This document shows, piece by piece, positions 12,772-45,085 of a stretch of DNA of 64,000 nt (within the stretch, counting starts at the first letter, position 1; each line of letters opens with the position of its first letter). Source of the stretch: Chelonoidis abingdonii (lineage: Eukaryota; Chordata; Testudines; Testudinidae); contig NC_133771.1 in assembly GCF_003597395.2 (NCBI RefSeq), positions 136,024,889-136,088,888 of the forward strand, given 5' to 3'. Under the pieces are notes generated by a model. The model was not told the origin of the DNA. It saw nothing but the letters and a program-made list of their open reading frames with translations, and made no database searches. A program made the position numbers and the translations under genes.

Positions 12772-13100
12772 TTCTAAAGGACCTCCCCTCAGCCTAAGGG
12801 GAGGATCCACAGGTCTAGAACACCAACTAATTCCGGGGGACAACTAATGAAAAAAAACAGGAGTGGGAGTGAGGTCACAGGGCTAAACGAAGGGAACCCG
12901 ATGGGGACACCGAGCAGAGAACCCCGGATAGCGCCCACTGCTCCTCAAAGGTGTTGAGGGAGCCAGCGGACGCTGCCCAGTGGAACTCTGACCAGATGTG
13001 TGAAACTAGGGAGGAACGGACTCTGCCAGTAGGGGGACGGCTGCCACACTCCAGGAGAAAATGGGATAAAGTAGGCCAGAGAGGCTGTGCAGATGGGCAG

Positions 13101-13130
13101 CCAATCAGGGCCAGGCTGAGCTCTATATAA
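13101..13130 (+). promoter_or_regulatory. CCAAT box and TATA box of the LTR-like block
   Basis: CCAATCA at 13,101 and TATATAA at 13,124-13,130 are spaced about 20 bases apart in plus orientation. Both are also present in the first version, so they are not sequencing noise. Transcription is not shown by sequence alone. Confidence 0.4.
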
Positions 13131-14894
13131 AGGTTGCAGCACAAAGGCAAGATTAGTCTCCCTCTGACCTGTAAGTGAGGAGGACTGGCTCCTGGTAAAA
13201 GGAGCAGCACCCTGGACAGAGCAGTGTTGGGCAGGGTAGCAAGGCAGTTGGAGCTCTGGTTGACCCTGCCAGACTGCAGGCCTCGAAACAAGGGCTGAGT
13301 GGGTGCATTGGACTACAGGGAAGTGGTCCAGGGAAGGCAGGCAGTGATGGGGAGTGGAGGAAGGCAGCAAGTGGCTGTCGTTCAAGGGTCCCTGGGCTGG
13401 GGCCCAGAGTAATGGGCAGGCCTGGGTTCCCTCTACCTTGCACTGTACCTTGCCACAAGGGAGGGCAGCCCATGGACTGCACCTTGTCCTGGAGGTAAGG
13501 GACTAAACTTTGGGGTGGCAGATGGCAATGAAGGAAAGTATGGACTAGGACTGCTGATATAACCCTGGAAGGGGGGGGAGAATGTAGTATTGGGCACTGC
13601 TGGAAGGCAGTGTCTGGAAGAGGACACTGTGGTCTAGAGAATGATGCGTGTCCTGGTGCTGGAGACTACACAGCTGAGCAGATAATGGGCAAGACATCAC
13701 CTGCAGAGGGCACTCCACAGCTGAATGAGCTAATTCCCAGAGCAAGCCAGCAGGAGGCACAGTGGTGGTGAGTCAGCACTGCATTACGCTGCCCTTTATC
13801 TCCTTGGTTGGAGGCATGAGGAGAGTGAAGGTAAACATGTGGCCCAACAGATGCAGCTTTCAAGAAATCTCCAATTCTGGGTGCATGGTGTGCACATCTA
13901 CCCCCAGTGGAATACACACAGGCCCCAGCACTCAAAGAAGGAAAGAGAGATTTTCAGAATTGCTCAGCAGTCAGCGCTCAGCAGCTTCCTTGTTCTTCCA
14001 CTGAGCTGCTGGATGCTGAGCACTTTTCAAAAAGCTGGTCCTTCTTGTTGTTGGGATAAACTCAGAGTTAGGATGCCGTGCTCCAGTGTCACACACAATG
14101 CTGCACTGGCATGTTGCAATGCAACCAGGGCTAAATCTTGTTACAAAGTCAAGAGTATGTGAATGTCATGTTGGGATCTACTAACATCTCCGTGAGGTAG
14201 AGGCCTGATCCTGAAAACTCTTACTCATGCAATTGGCCTTCACGCACATAAACAGACCCGTTGAGGTCAATGGCGCTATACATGAGTAAAGGTTGAAACT
14301 CTGAGGTAGAGTGTTTATATTTAAAAAAAAATACCTGGAACAAATAAGAAAGGAGACCAGATCCTGAGGAAACAATAGTACTGCTGAATGTAGTAGTTCT
14401 GGTTATGTCCTGGTTTGTGCCCCACTTCTTCTTGCTCTTCCTTTTTCTCCCCTAGACCTCACCTCTCCATCACTGGACCAAGGGAAAGACTCCTGTCTCC
14501 CCTGATGCACTTTTAGCCCCTCCCCACAACCAAAGACTGCTATGCTGGGACAAGATGGCCCAGGACTTGAAAGATGCTCCATCCGAGGGTGAGAGCGCAC
14601 TGGAGTTTTCCCCAATGAAAAAAGGTTAGTATGCGTGGGAAGAGGAGAAATCAGAGAGAGAACTCAAACCAATTCCAATTATCAGTTGCAAATTGGTTAC
14701 TTTAGGGTTGTAGCAGTTTATCGCTGCCAAATTTAAAAGGCAAGCTCCAGAAAGGCATGCTAGGGGGGAAAACTTCCTATACAAGGGCAACCTTGAAGCA
14801 GGGAATTAGTAAGAACCAGGAAACCACTAGTGACATGGTTGTAGCAGTTCTGTACCTATTATTACACTATCACTTCTGTTTTGTTTCCTTGTTA

Positions 14895-15215
14895 GGAACA
14901 TAGCACTGGAAGGAACCTCCTGAGTCCTGGAGTCGAGTCTCCTGCTACTGCAGACAACTTCATCATATAATCCTGTTTATAAATGTATCATGTTCCTTCT
15001 TAAAACCAGTCAGGTTGTTTGCCCTCAGGGCTGTTCCAAAACCTCCCTACTCTTAATGGTTAGAAACCTTCTAATTTCTAGCCTAAATTTATTCATGGCC
15101 ATTTTATACCCATTTGTTCTTGTGCCAGTGCTGTCCTATAAAATTAAATAGTTCTTCTTCTCCCTGGTGTTTACCTCCCTGATGTATTTATTATCCTCAA
15201 AAGTATACAGAAAGA
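14895..15215 (-). mobile_element. CR1-like LINE 3' region, antisense
   Basis: Landmarks in order on the plus strand are GGAAGGAACCTCCTGAGTCC, a TCTCCTGCTACTGCAGAC-like segment, TTCTAATTTCTAGCCTAAAT, GGCCATTTTATACCCATTTG and TTCTTCTCCCTGGTGTTTAC. This is the usual antisense order of CR1-type 3' regions in turtles and archosaurs. No coding capacity remains. Confidence 0.6.
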
Positions 15216-15286
15216 AAAGAGTCCTTTTTGAGGAAGGAGGGGATAAGGTGTTTTGTTAATCTTGGATGTATAAGGAATATCTAGTA

Positions 15287-15635
15287 CAGGGGTGGCCAAC
15301 CTGTGGCTCCACAACCCCATGCGGCTCTTCAGAAGTTAACATGTGGCTCCTTGTATAGGCAATGACTCCAGGGCTGGAGCTATAGGTGCCAACTTTCCAA
15401 TGTGCTGAGGGGTGCTCACTGTTCAACCCTTGGCTCTGCCACAGGCCCTGCCCCCACTCCACCCCCTCCCCCAGCCTCCTGTATGCCACAAAACAGCTGA
15501 TTGGCAGGGCTGCCGGTAGGCAGTGAGGTGTTGGGGGGTGGAGCTGATGAGGGGCTGCCAATGTATTACTGTGACTCTTTAGCAATGTACACTGGTGAAT
15601 TCTAGCTATTTCTCAGGCTCAGATTGGCCACCCCA
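15287..15635 (+). mobile_element. hAT-type nonautonomous element with perfect 8-bp TSD
   Basis: The element starts CAGGGGTGGCCAACCTG and ends AGATTGGCCACCCC, imperfect terminal inverted repeats of the hAT class. It is flanked by identical ATCTAGTA octamers at 15,279-15,286 and 15,636-15,643, an 8-bp duplication typical of hAT and matching its preference for nTCTAGAn-like targets. The interior has no transposase. Confidence 0.85.
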
Positions 15636-16650
15636 ATCTAGTACATTCTTCCTGAAGAACTTTTAAGGACTCTCATGGACTGCGAGCTTTCTCAGTCTTT
15701 CATTAAAAGGCAGGATTCTCTTTAACTTTAATAAAGCTGTACTGTCCTGCAGAGTTTCTCAGATGTCTAAAGGTTTTTAAAAACCCTGAAGTTTTAAACC
15801 ATTTGAATACAGATCACTGCCCCTTTACAGTTAATCAGGTTTCAATTGCTTGGTGTGTCTAACACAGATCTACTACACCAGGTGTAGTTACAAGAATTTC
15901 TTCCATGTTGAAAGGTTGTGCTAGTTTGAGAGATTCCCTGTATGCACAATGGGGAACACCAGCACTGGCAGAAATTTTGTAATATTAGTTCTTTAGTCCT
16001 TCAGTAATCCACAGAATTTTTTTGAAAAATGGAGCTCTGAATTCCTAAAATAAAATATAAGGAGAAGTAAACTTTTCAAGTCATCTTAACACATGTGCAG
16101 TTCCCACTCTGAACAAAATATATTCCAAATACTGGGGCACTTATTGCATCAAACTTTCCCCAACAAGTGAAATGAATAATATTCAAAAGATTAAACAGGC
16201 CCAGTACAGCCATCATCACATTAGCCATTTAATGGTTCAGTAATAATGATGCAAGAGTGTCTCTCAATGTCCCTTTCTTTATAGTATAGTACTTTAACTC
16301 ATAAGGAAAGCTCTGAAGGAGCCCTTTATTTTCTCTGGCATCCATAGTCCCCATACACGAGTATGAAGCTAGGGTACCAATTTGATAGTCAGGGATCTAA
16401 ATGATTAGTGAATTGTCTTTGCCACTAAGAAAAAACATCTTTGTGAACAGGCAAAATACTATACAATTGCAGAGTGTCACCTTTGTAAGGGTCTCTAACC
16501 ACTCTAAACATTGATTAATAATTCTGGGAGGTAGCTGAAAAAGTACTGTTATCTCCATGTTATAGAAGACAGTTGCTTAAAAAAAAACTAACGTTTGCCC
16601 ACCATGACAGCTTATATGTTGCATCCTCTTTTCCCCAGCCTTTGCCCATT

Positions 16651-16750
16651 TAGCTTGTAAGTTTTTAGGGGCAAGGAATATCTCACTACATATTTACACA
16701 ATAGAGCCACTATTTTGGTTGGAGCCTTTATGTGCTTCTGTAATAGGAAC
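16651..16750 (+). mobile_element. Tail of a turtle tRNA-type SINE
   Basis: The order TTAGCTTGTAAG, GGGGCAAGGAATATCTCACT, TTTACACAATAG, GGTTGGAGCC and CTGTAATA follows a common 3' body also seen at 20,450-20,535, 30,905-31,022 and 40,545-40,665. An antisense SINE head (CTGTGGCAGAGTCAGGAGCA) lies just after it, to about 16,830. Confidence 0.45.
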
Positions 16751-16844
16751 AGAAAGCAATGAAGGTCACCGAATAAGTCTGTGGCAGAGTCAGGAGCACA
16801 ACCTGGAACTCTTGACACTTGGATCTTATCTATAAAGGGGTTTT

Positions 16845-17000
16845 AAGCTACTGATGTAGCAGCAATGCAACCCCTTGTGCAGATGCACTGCACCAGTAAC
16901 CAGGCTAAGGTACAGCACTGCAAAAGTCATATTAGAAGTTTGCACTGCATTGGTACAGCTATACACCAGTGACTAAAAGTGCCAATATAGACACAGCCTC
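16845..17000. mobile_element. Possible MITE fragment
   Basis: A stretch from TAAGCTACTGATGTAGCAGC to CCAATATAGACACAGCCT resembles nonautonomous elements whose ends read like GTGTAGACA. The inverted repeats are poorly conserved, so the call is weak. Confidence 0.3.
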
Positions 17001-17085
17001 AATCCTGTTCCTTAATTACAAGCTTGTGCTGCCTACAAACTCTCTGCCTTCCAGTGGTAAGTGCTCCAGTTGGAATACCCTAGCA

Positions 17086-17361
17086 CAGGAGTAGGCAACC
17101 GGTTGCACGTGAGCTGATTTTCAGAGGCACTCGCACTGCCCAGGTCCTGGGCACCAGTCCAGGGGCCTCTGCATTTTAATTTAATTTTAAATGAAGCTTC
17201 TTAAACATTATTTTACTTAAAACAATAGTTTAGGTCTACATTATAGACTTACAGAAAGACCTTCTAAAAGCATTAAAATGTATTACTGGCACACAAAATC
17301 TTAAATTAGAGTGAATATATGAAGACTCAGCACACCACTTCTGAAAGATTGCCGACCCCTG
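17086..17361 (+). mobile_element. hAT-type MITE with perfect 8-bp TSD
   Basis: It begins CAGGAGTAGGCAACCGG and ends TTGCCGACCCCTG. Identical CCCTAGCA octamers flank it at 17,078-17,085 and 17,362-17,369. The right 190 bases are shared with the right end of the larger element at 62,916-63,669, so the two are deletion derivatives of one family. Confidence 0.85.
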
Positions 17362-17538
17362 CCCTAGCAGATAAAGAAAAAACCATGACTTCACAGATTG
17401 CCTTTGTGACTTTGCAGGATGGCTCCATCCTGTGATGAAAGACTGCACTGCATCCAAACGTGAATTGCTTTAACAGGAGAAATTCAACTTTTTTCACCCA
17501 GATTGGTTACACCAGCACCTTAATGATTTCTTCTAGTT

Positions 17539-17746
17539 CAGGGGTTCTCAAACTGGGGGTCATGACCCCCTGAGGTTATCATCTGGAGGGTTGCAAGCTC
17601 TCAGGCTCCACCTCAAACCCTGCTTCACCTCCAGCATTTATAATGGTGTTAAATATGAAAAATGTTTTTAATGTATAAGGCAGGGGTCGTACTCAGAGGC
17701 TTGCTGTGTGAAAGGGGTCACTAGTACAAAAGTTTGAGAACCATTG
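17539..17746 (+). mobile_element. hAT-type MITE, GGGGTTCTCAAAC family
   Basis: Terminal repeats CAGGGGTTCTCAAAC and GTTTGAGAACCATTG. The flanks TTCTAGTT and CTCTAGCT agree at six of eight positions, consistent with an old 8-bp duplication. The element at 19,809-20,021 is the same family in reverse orientation. Confidence 0.75.
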
Positions 17747-18399
17747 CTCTAGCTAAAGAAACTAAGAAAATTCTCAGGCAAAAATCTAAGATCATCAAGT
17801 TAGAATAGTGCCCTTGTGGTGAAGGCTTAAAGCAGAGACTTTCATCCTTATTTTTAACCTAAACTTCTCAAAACGAACAGATAAATCCTCCTCTTTGTCT
17901 TACAGTCCTCATGCTTCGTCTGAAGACTGAGGCGGCCTTTTGCGGTATGTGCCACCTGGGTGGCAAGTTTGAAATCCTGTCCACCATTCAAAAACTATTA
18001 TAAAAAGGCCAAACTGGTTGTTCCCACTAGTCCTCAGTGAGAACTCTTGCATAGGATCAATCTGACACTTACTTACCAAGCTGAATAGTAATTCAAGGTT
18101 AAAATGGTTACTGCTGGATCATTTCTCAAATTCGCCCCCCCCTCTTAGTTTCTCTTGCAAGATGACTGGCAAAGATGTTATCCACTCCACTATCTACGTT
18201 CAGCACAGCTTTGCCAGTGGCGGTTTTGACTAGAGCTGAGTGGGGAAAAAAACAATTTCTTAGTTCTAGGTCAAGCACTTCAGCAAATCAGAAGAGGAAG
18301 AAAAAAATAGTTTCAGGTCCAACAAAACATTTTGTTTTGGTATTTTTAATAAAAGCAAAGGAAATGAAGGGCTAGATTCACAATAGCAGAGGAGAAGGT

Positions 18400-18480
18400 G
18401 GTAGGTAGTGATTACCCAATGGTAAGGGTATTCACCTGGGCTATACAAGACCCAGCTTCAAATCCCTGCTCTGGTCCAGT
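18400..18480 (+). mobile_element. tRNA-derived SINE head
   Basis: A-box-like TGGTAAGGGTATTCACCTGG is followed at usual distance by a B-box-like CTTCAAATCCCTGC. It is too diverged and too short to be a functional tRNA. Confidence 0.45.
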
Positions 18481-18530
18481 GATTATTCAAATATTTTACA
18501 AAAATGGAACAATTGTAAAGACTAAAGGCA

Positions 18531-18804
18531 GGTCAACACTTAAAATGCTGCATTGGCACAGATCTACCACTGTAGCACTTTAATGAAGAGGCTCTAAGCT
18601 GACAGGAGAGAGCTGCTCCTGTCAGCTTTGTTAATTCACTTCTACTCCTCCTAACTTAACTACCACCTCTCACGGATCTCCCACAACATAGTGCTGTCTA
18701 GACCAGCACTTAGGTCGGCAGAACTACATCGCTCAGTGGTGTGGATTATTTACATCTGAGTGACATAACAGAATACAGAAGTAATTCTGTAGTGTAAACC
18801 AGAC
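18531..18804. mobile_element. Harbinger-like MITE
   Basis: The left end GGTCAACACTTAAAATGCTG and the right end TAGTGTAAACCAGACC form imperfect inverted repeats. Internal palindromic segments (GACAGGAGAGAGCTGCTCCT and following) are typical of this turtle family. Terminal GGTCTACACT-like sequence relates it to the element at 41-1,995. Confidence 0.55.
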
Positions 18805-19808
18805 CCTCCCCAGCATACCCTATAGCCAGGTGACTAGAAAGAAAACCAGGGTTCAAGTCCCTTCTTGCTGCCTAAATCACCTTGATTTTTCATGTTTGAT
18901 TCCCAAGATGTTTTGTTGCACAAATGATTAAATGAACCACTTTGACATTTCCAATGTTTTCTTTTTGACAGAAACTTGCCAAAACTTAACACAAATTCAC
19001 CCAATGTTCAGTCAATCCAAGTCTGCATTTTTCAGTGGGAAAAAAGTTTAGTTTGAAAAATTTCATTTAGCTTTAGTTGTAACTCATACCTTATCCTCCA
19101 CAAGCAAGTCAGAACCGCTATGCTGTTGGGGGCCAAGGAGCTCACTGTACTGGTTCACCCCCACACACCCTGAGTCAGAAACCTCACCCTTCTTCCCAGG
19201 GCCTCTGCCAATGCTCACAGCCCTCCAGCTCATACTGGACTACTGACTCCCAGGGAGCCCCTCTCTGTTTGCTACCCCCCTTTACTGGGCCACAGGCTGT
19301 TCTTATTTTCCCTCCAGCCGGCCTGCTCATCCTTTGTCACCTATCTGCTCCAGCTGGGGAGGTAAGCAAGTCTGGTACAGGTGCACCTGAGCTCTAACAC
19401 TCTCAACCTCTTAAAAGCAGAGCTCTTACTGGGAAAGCCCCAAGCACTTGGTGCACAGCACTAACAATCCTTCATGTTCCTGGAATCTCAGGGAGCAGCA
19501 GTGGACAGTACTCTCTTTTCAACTACGGCTGTCCAAGAGGTCCTGTGACTTTTCTACTTCATTAAAGTAACACCGTAAGCCAAATTCTAGCCATTCCCAC
19601 CACCCCCTTAAGGATTTAAGATGTAATATTTTTCTTCTTCCATTAGCAAATAAAAGTAAATGGGAACAGTGTGTTATTTTGGGCAAAGCTGTCCCAGAAT
19701 TGTTCAGATCAGATGGTTTTAACAATGGCCAGATTTTTTTTAAAATCATTATTCAAAAGTTTTAGTCGCTATCATTTTCAGCTTTGCTTAAAGGGATAAC
19801 ATCTATAG

Positions 19809-20021
19809 CAGTGGTTCTCAAACTTCTGTAGTAGTGACTCTTTTCACACAGCAAGCCTCTGAGTATGACCCCTCCCTTATAAGTTAAGCACTTTATTTTA
19901 AAATGTAACACTATTTATAAATGCTGGAGGTGAAGCAGGGTGTGTGTGACAGCTTGCAACCTCCCACATAATAACCTTGCAACCACCTGACAGGTCTCAA
20001 CCCCTAGTTTGAGAACCCCTG
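19809..20021 (-). mobile_element. hAT-type MITE, inverted copy of the 17,539 family
   Basis: Ends CAGTGGTTCTCAAAC and GTTTGAGAACCCCTG. The interior is the reverse complement of 17,539-17,746 (shared cues: CACACAGCAAGCCTCTGAGT, AAATGCTGGAGGTGAAGCAG). Flanking octamers ATCTATAG and CTCTACAT agree at five of eight positions only. Confidence 0.75.
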
Positions 20022-20205
20022 CTCTACATAATCAGGCTGAAGATATGAATTAAAGGTTGTTTCAGAAACAAAAGACTGAGTTCCCCTGCCGATTTTGGGG
20101 GGGTTGTAAATCCAAGTTTCCTGTACTCTTAGATATTCTTTTCTCTTCCCTGTTGCTAGGTGAAAGCTCCACCCAAACAAAAAGGGGAACTTACTAACTA
20201 TGTCT

Positions 20206-20288
20206 CCACTCCTGCAAACTGCTTCATGCAGGGACTGGAGTCAATGGGGTTCCACTGTCTGCCTGCTTGGAGCAGTTTGCAGGAGTGG
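20206..20288. repeat. Perfect 18-bp inverted repeat
   Basis: CCACTCCTGCAAACTGCT (20,206-20,223) is exactly complementary to 20,271-20,288, with a 47-base spacer containing CATTGACTCC-type text on the minus strand. Such palindromes are a recurrent turtle MITE type. Confidence 0.7.
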
Positions 20289-20315
20289 GGACCTAAGCTG
20301 GGGTGCAGAATTGCC

Positions 20316-20535
20316 CACTGGAGAGGACACTGAACTCAAAGACAGGTGACTTGGGTTCTGGCTCATCTCACCACTGACTTGTGTGTGACCTTTGGCAAGT
20401 CACTTCATCTGTCTAGGCCTGTTTCCCTTCCCCACCCTTTGTCTATTAGATGGTAAGCATTTGGTGGCAAGGACTGTCTCACTGTGTTTGTACAGCACTT
20501 AGCATTGGGCATTACTGTAATACAAATAAATGGTT
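20316..20535 (+). mobile_element. MIR-like tRNA SINE
   Basis: The order is CAAAGACAGGTGACTTGGGT (B-box region TTGGGTTCTGG), TGTGTGACCTTTGGCAAGTC, TGTCTAGGCCTGTTTCCCTT and then the tail TAGATGGTAAGC...GTTTGTACAGCACTTAGCAT and GTAATACAAATAA. The central part is the CORE-like segment of MIR-type SINEs. Confidence 0.6.
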
Positions 20536-21380
20536 AATGATGTGGGAAAGGCTGAAACTGACTATACATAAAGCCAACAAAATAAAAGCAAAAGCCTTTC
20601 CCCCCGCTAGTCTTTCACTTATGGAAAGCTTACGCAGTACTTGTAAAGATACCAAAGAGTATTCAGGCAGAATGATTTACTTTGGTTACATATTTGTGCA
20701 AATTAAGCATGTGTGATTTCATGAAACAGTCACAGGAGGACAGCAACAGATAAACAAATTGTTTTGGTTTTCATGGAAAGGAGATATGACAAAGTCTTCT
20801 AGCTGGCCAGTATTTATGACAATACTTCGTAAGATACAGTAGAAAAAACTTACTAGCCAAACAGATACAAATACCACTTCAGGTTTTCTAAAAATCTGTA
20901 TTTACACAGTTTTGTAACAGAAGCTGACTGAATATTTTACAATTGCACACAAATGTATTTGGCATGAATGTAAAAATTCATGGCATGGGGCACTCGACCA
21001 TTATCTAGCACAGATCCCCATTCTAAATGACAGCAGGGCAGTTGCATAATCACTGAAGGTTTTCACTCAGTACAGTCTTTGCTTGCATAGGAAAACTACC
21101 TAAGGCCCCAGATCCTGCAACAAGTAGCACATATACAGGCTGCAGAGACTTCAATGGGGTTTGCACAATTGCAGCAGGGCCAAGGTCTAAGCATGTGTTT
21201 TTTCCTACCATAGTTGTAAAGGCCAGTTATACAAGGACATATCATTCAATATTTCACTTTTAACAAAACAACTGAGGGCACAATCCTGCAATGTGTTGAT
21301 CATCCTGAACTCAGCTGAGGTTTCTCAGCTTCACACAAGATCAAGTCCTTACTGATTATGCCAATGTTGGGAAGGATACA

Positions 21381-43768
<22,388 letters not shown>

Positions 43769-44162
43769 TCATAAAAATATTAGATGCATTTGAAATAAAC
43801 ATTAACCAGAAGAATTTAATACCACCAGAATTAACAGTTACTTCTTTCTATTAAAGCAGACTCTTATTTGAGCTAGCCCTGGGTTCATTCAGCTTTACAA
43901 TACAAGAGACCTGGGTTTGAGTTTGATACCCAGGTCTGGACACTGAGGATCCAATCCACTGAAATTAGTGGAAACAGCACTGGACACCAGACAAACAAGA
44001 GCTGGGAAAACTTGGAAGACACCACCACAAACTGGGCCTTTTTATGAGAGGCGCTGAATTACCCACCGTTCTTCTGTAAACCACAGTAAGCTGCACATGC
44101 CCAGCACTCAGGATCAGACCCTACATCCAATGCCTAATTTGTCCTAAGGTTTGCATGGGCTG

Positions 44163-44215
44163 AGCCCCGGCACCTCTAGGCTTGGCAGTACATAGCCCCG
44201 GCACCTCTAGGCTTG
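44163..44215. repeat. Two direct copies of a 22-bp unit
   Basis: The unit beginning AGCCCCGGCACCTCTAGGCT occurs at 44,163-44,184 and 44,194-44,215, separated by nine bases, and is followed by CTTGAGCCCCAGCAGCTCC. It belongs to an interspersed turtle repeat that borders the CpG island on the URB2 side. Confidence 0.75.
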
Positions 44216-44807
44216 CTGCATCAGTTACGAACGTACAAAAGTTGCTTGAGCCCCAGCAGCTCCTCCATTACAAAGTCAGCACTGCCAATGTCTACATCTG
44301 AATCGCACCCACCCCTCCAAAGGGGTGAGTGGACCAGATTCAGTTATGTCCAACCTCCCACACGGAGCAAGTACCAGCTGCTGCTGCTACTGCCGCCGCC
44401 ATACGCCAGACCCACCCAAGAGTCACCTGAGACCACAGACCCCACCGCAGGCCCGCAACAAGCCTCGGCTCGGGCCAGTGTGAGCTCGCCCCGCTCTGAG
44501 ACACTATGTCCAGGCCTGGCGATGCAGCCACCCGCCGGGGGACCCTTCCTGGGCTGGGGCTCGCACCGCTCCGACCACGCCGCGCCCCGAACAACCGAGC
44601 CCGTTCCCGGCTCCTCCACCCCAGCGCGGCAACCCCAGGCTCAGCTCGTTCACACCTCTCACCCCTCGCAGGTTCCGTCTTCACCCGGCCGCGGCTCCCC
44701 GAATCCCGGCGCACACGTGCTTCCGCCCCGCTCGGCCCGTGGCCTTTGCCCTTCGCCCGCTCCAGGCGCCAGGCAGCGCTAGCCGAGCGCCGCGGCGAAG
44801 GCCTCTC

Positions 44808-44812
44808 ATTGG
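44808..44812 (-). promoter_or_regulatory. CCAAT box (NF-Y type)
   Basis: ATTGG within CTCTCATTGGTGGGAGG, in minus orientation, toward URB2, inside the CpG island. Confidence 0.45.
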
Positions 44813-44830
44813 TGGGAGGGGGGATGCTCC

Positions 44831-44840
44831 ACGCATGCGC
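44831..44840. promoter_or_regulatory. NRF-1-like site
   Basis: ACGCATGCGC differs by one base from the palindromic GCGCATGCGC consensus. NRF-1 sites are common in bidirectional housekeeping promoters. Confidence 0.45.
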
Positions 44841-44879
44841 CGTGGCGCCGCCCCAGCCCTCCTCGCTTTAGCTCGCTCT

Positions 44880-45085
44880 CTCTGTGTCAGTCAATCATGG
44901 AGCGGCTGCCTCGAGCCGCGGCGGAGACTGAGGCAGCAGCAGCCAAGGAAGGCGGCGCGGGCTGCGCGCGCGCTGCGGGGAGCGGCGTGCTCGCCCGCGC
45001 GGCGCAGTGACAGGACGCGAGCCGCAGGTTCCGCCTTGTGTGCCCCGCCGAGGAGCCGCCGCCCCGCCGCCGCTTGCGATGCTCA
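44880..45085 (+). other. TAF5L: TAF5L noncoding exon 1 (approximate start)
   Basis: The strong donor GTGAGT follows GATGCTCA at 45,085/45,086. The start is not visible in sequence; 44,880 is a guess from the pyrimidine-rich CTCGCTCTCTCTGTGTCA. No other donor this good lies in the plus strand of the island. At least two upstream ATGs fall in it. Confidence 0.55.
44897..45010 (+). CDS. Candidate upstream ORF, 37 codons, in TAF5L exon 1
   Basis: ATGG context (ATG at 44,897-44,899) opens MERLPRAAAETEAAAAKEGG and stays open to TGA at 45,008-45,010. It is alanine-rich, as expected from CpG-island DNA, so the peptide itself may mean nothing; its role, if any, would be translational control. It exists in mRNA only if transcription starts upstream of 44,897. 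Confidence 0.3.
   Translation: MERLPRAAAETEAAAAKEGGAGCARAAGSGVLARAAQ

Larger units (their letters stand above)
12480..13800 (+). mobile_element. LTR-retroelement-like block with internal promoter motifs
   Basis: The block contains a pair of roughly 170-base tandem units (starting near 12,600 and 12,760; shared text GGGGGACAAC.AATGAAAAAA and CCCACTTCTAAAGG), a GC hairpin, CCAATCAGGG (from 13,101) and a TATATAA box (13,124-13,130). I recognise this sequence as high-copy in turtles and its promoter layout resembles an LTR, but I could not place TG...CA ends, a primer-binding site or any gag-pol frame. Boundaries are approximate and the class is inferred. Confidence 0.45.
7173..14390 (+). repeat. 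Second version of the duplicated block
   Basis: Same order of anchors as 513-6,939 but with fewer missing bases, so it is the better reading of the locus. Its right boundary coincides with the change from noisy to clean sequence at about 14,390. Apart from the transposon-derived pieces listed separately, the stretch 9,576-12,480 contains no gene I can identify; short open frames there (for example 11,276-11,809 plus) have no recognisable domain. Confidence 0.85.
14391..21380. other. Intergenic region downstream of URB2
   Basis: From 14,391 onward the sequence is clean. No open frame here has a recognisable protein or a splice pattern that suggests a gene. What can be named is transposon-derived: a CR1 fragment, five or more TIR elements and several SINE pieces, listed individually. 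The stretches 15,640-16,620 and 18,810-19,800 show nothing identifiable. Confidence 0.7.

Noticed and set aside
12575..12890. Tandem units considered as a CRISPR array
   Set aside because: Only two diverged units of about 170 bases in a vertebrate LTR-like context; no regular short repeats and spacers.
1..14390. A genuine segmental duplication or an undescribed tandem system
   Set aside because: Indel texture, the truncated transposon at the junction, the N placeholder and the sharp quality change at 14,390 fit assembly error better.
18400..18480. Possible tRNA gene
   Set aside because: A- and B-box-like motifs are present but there is no cloverleaf or acceptor pairing; it is a SINE head.
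44213..44782. 189-codon plus frame and several overlapping frames on both strands
   Set aside because: CpG-island DNA lacks stop codons by composition. None has a known domain, and the URB2 and TAF5L start codons are elsewhere.
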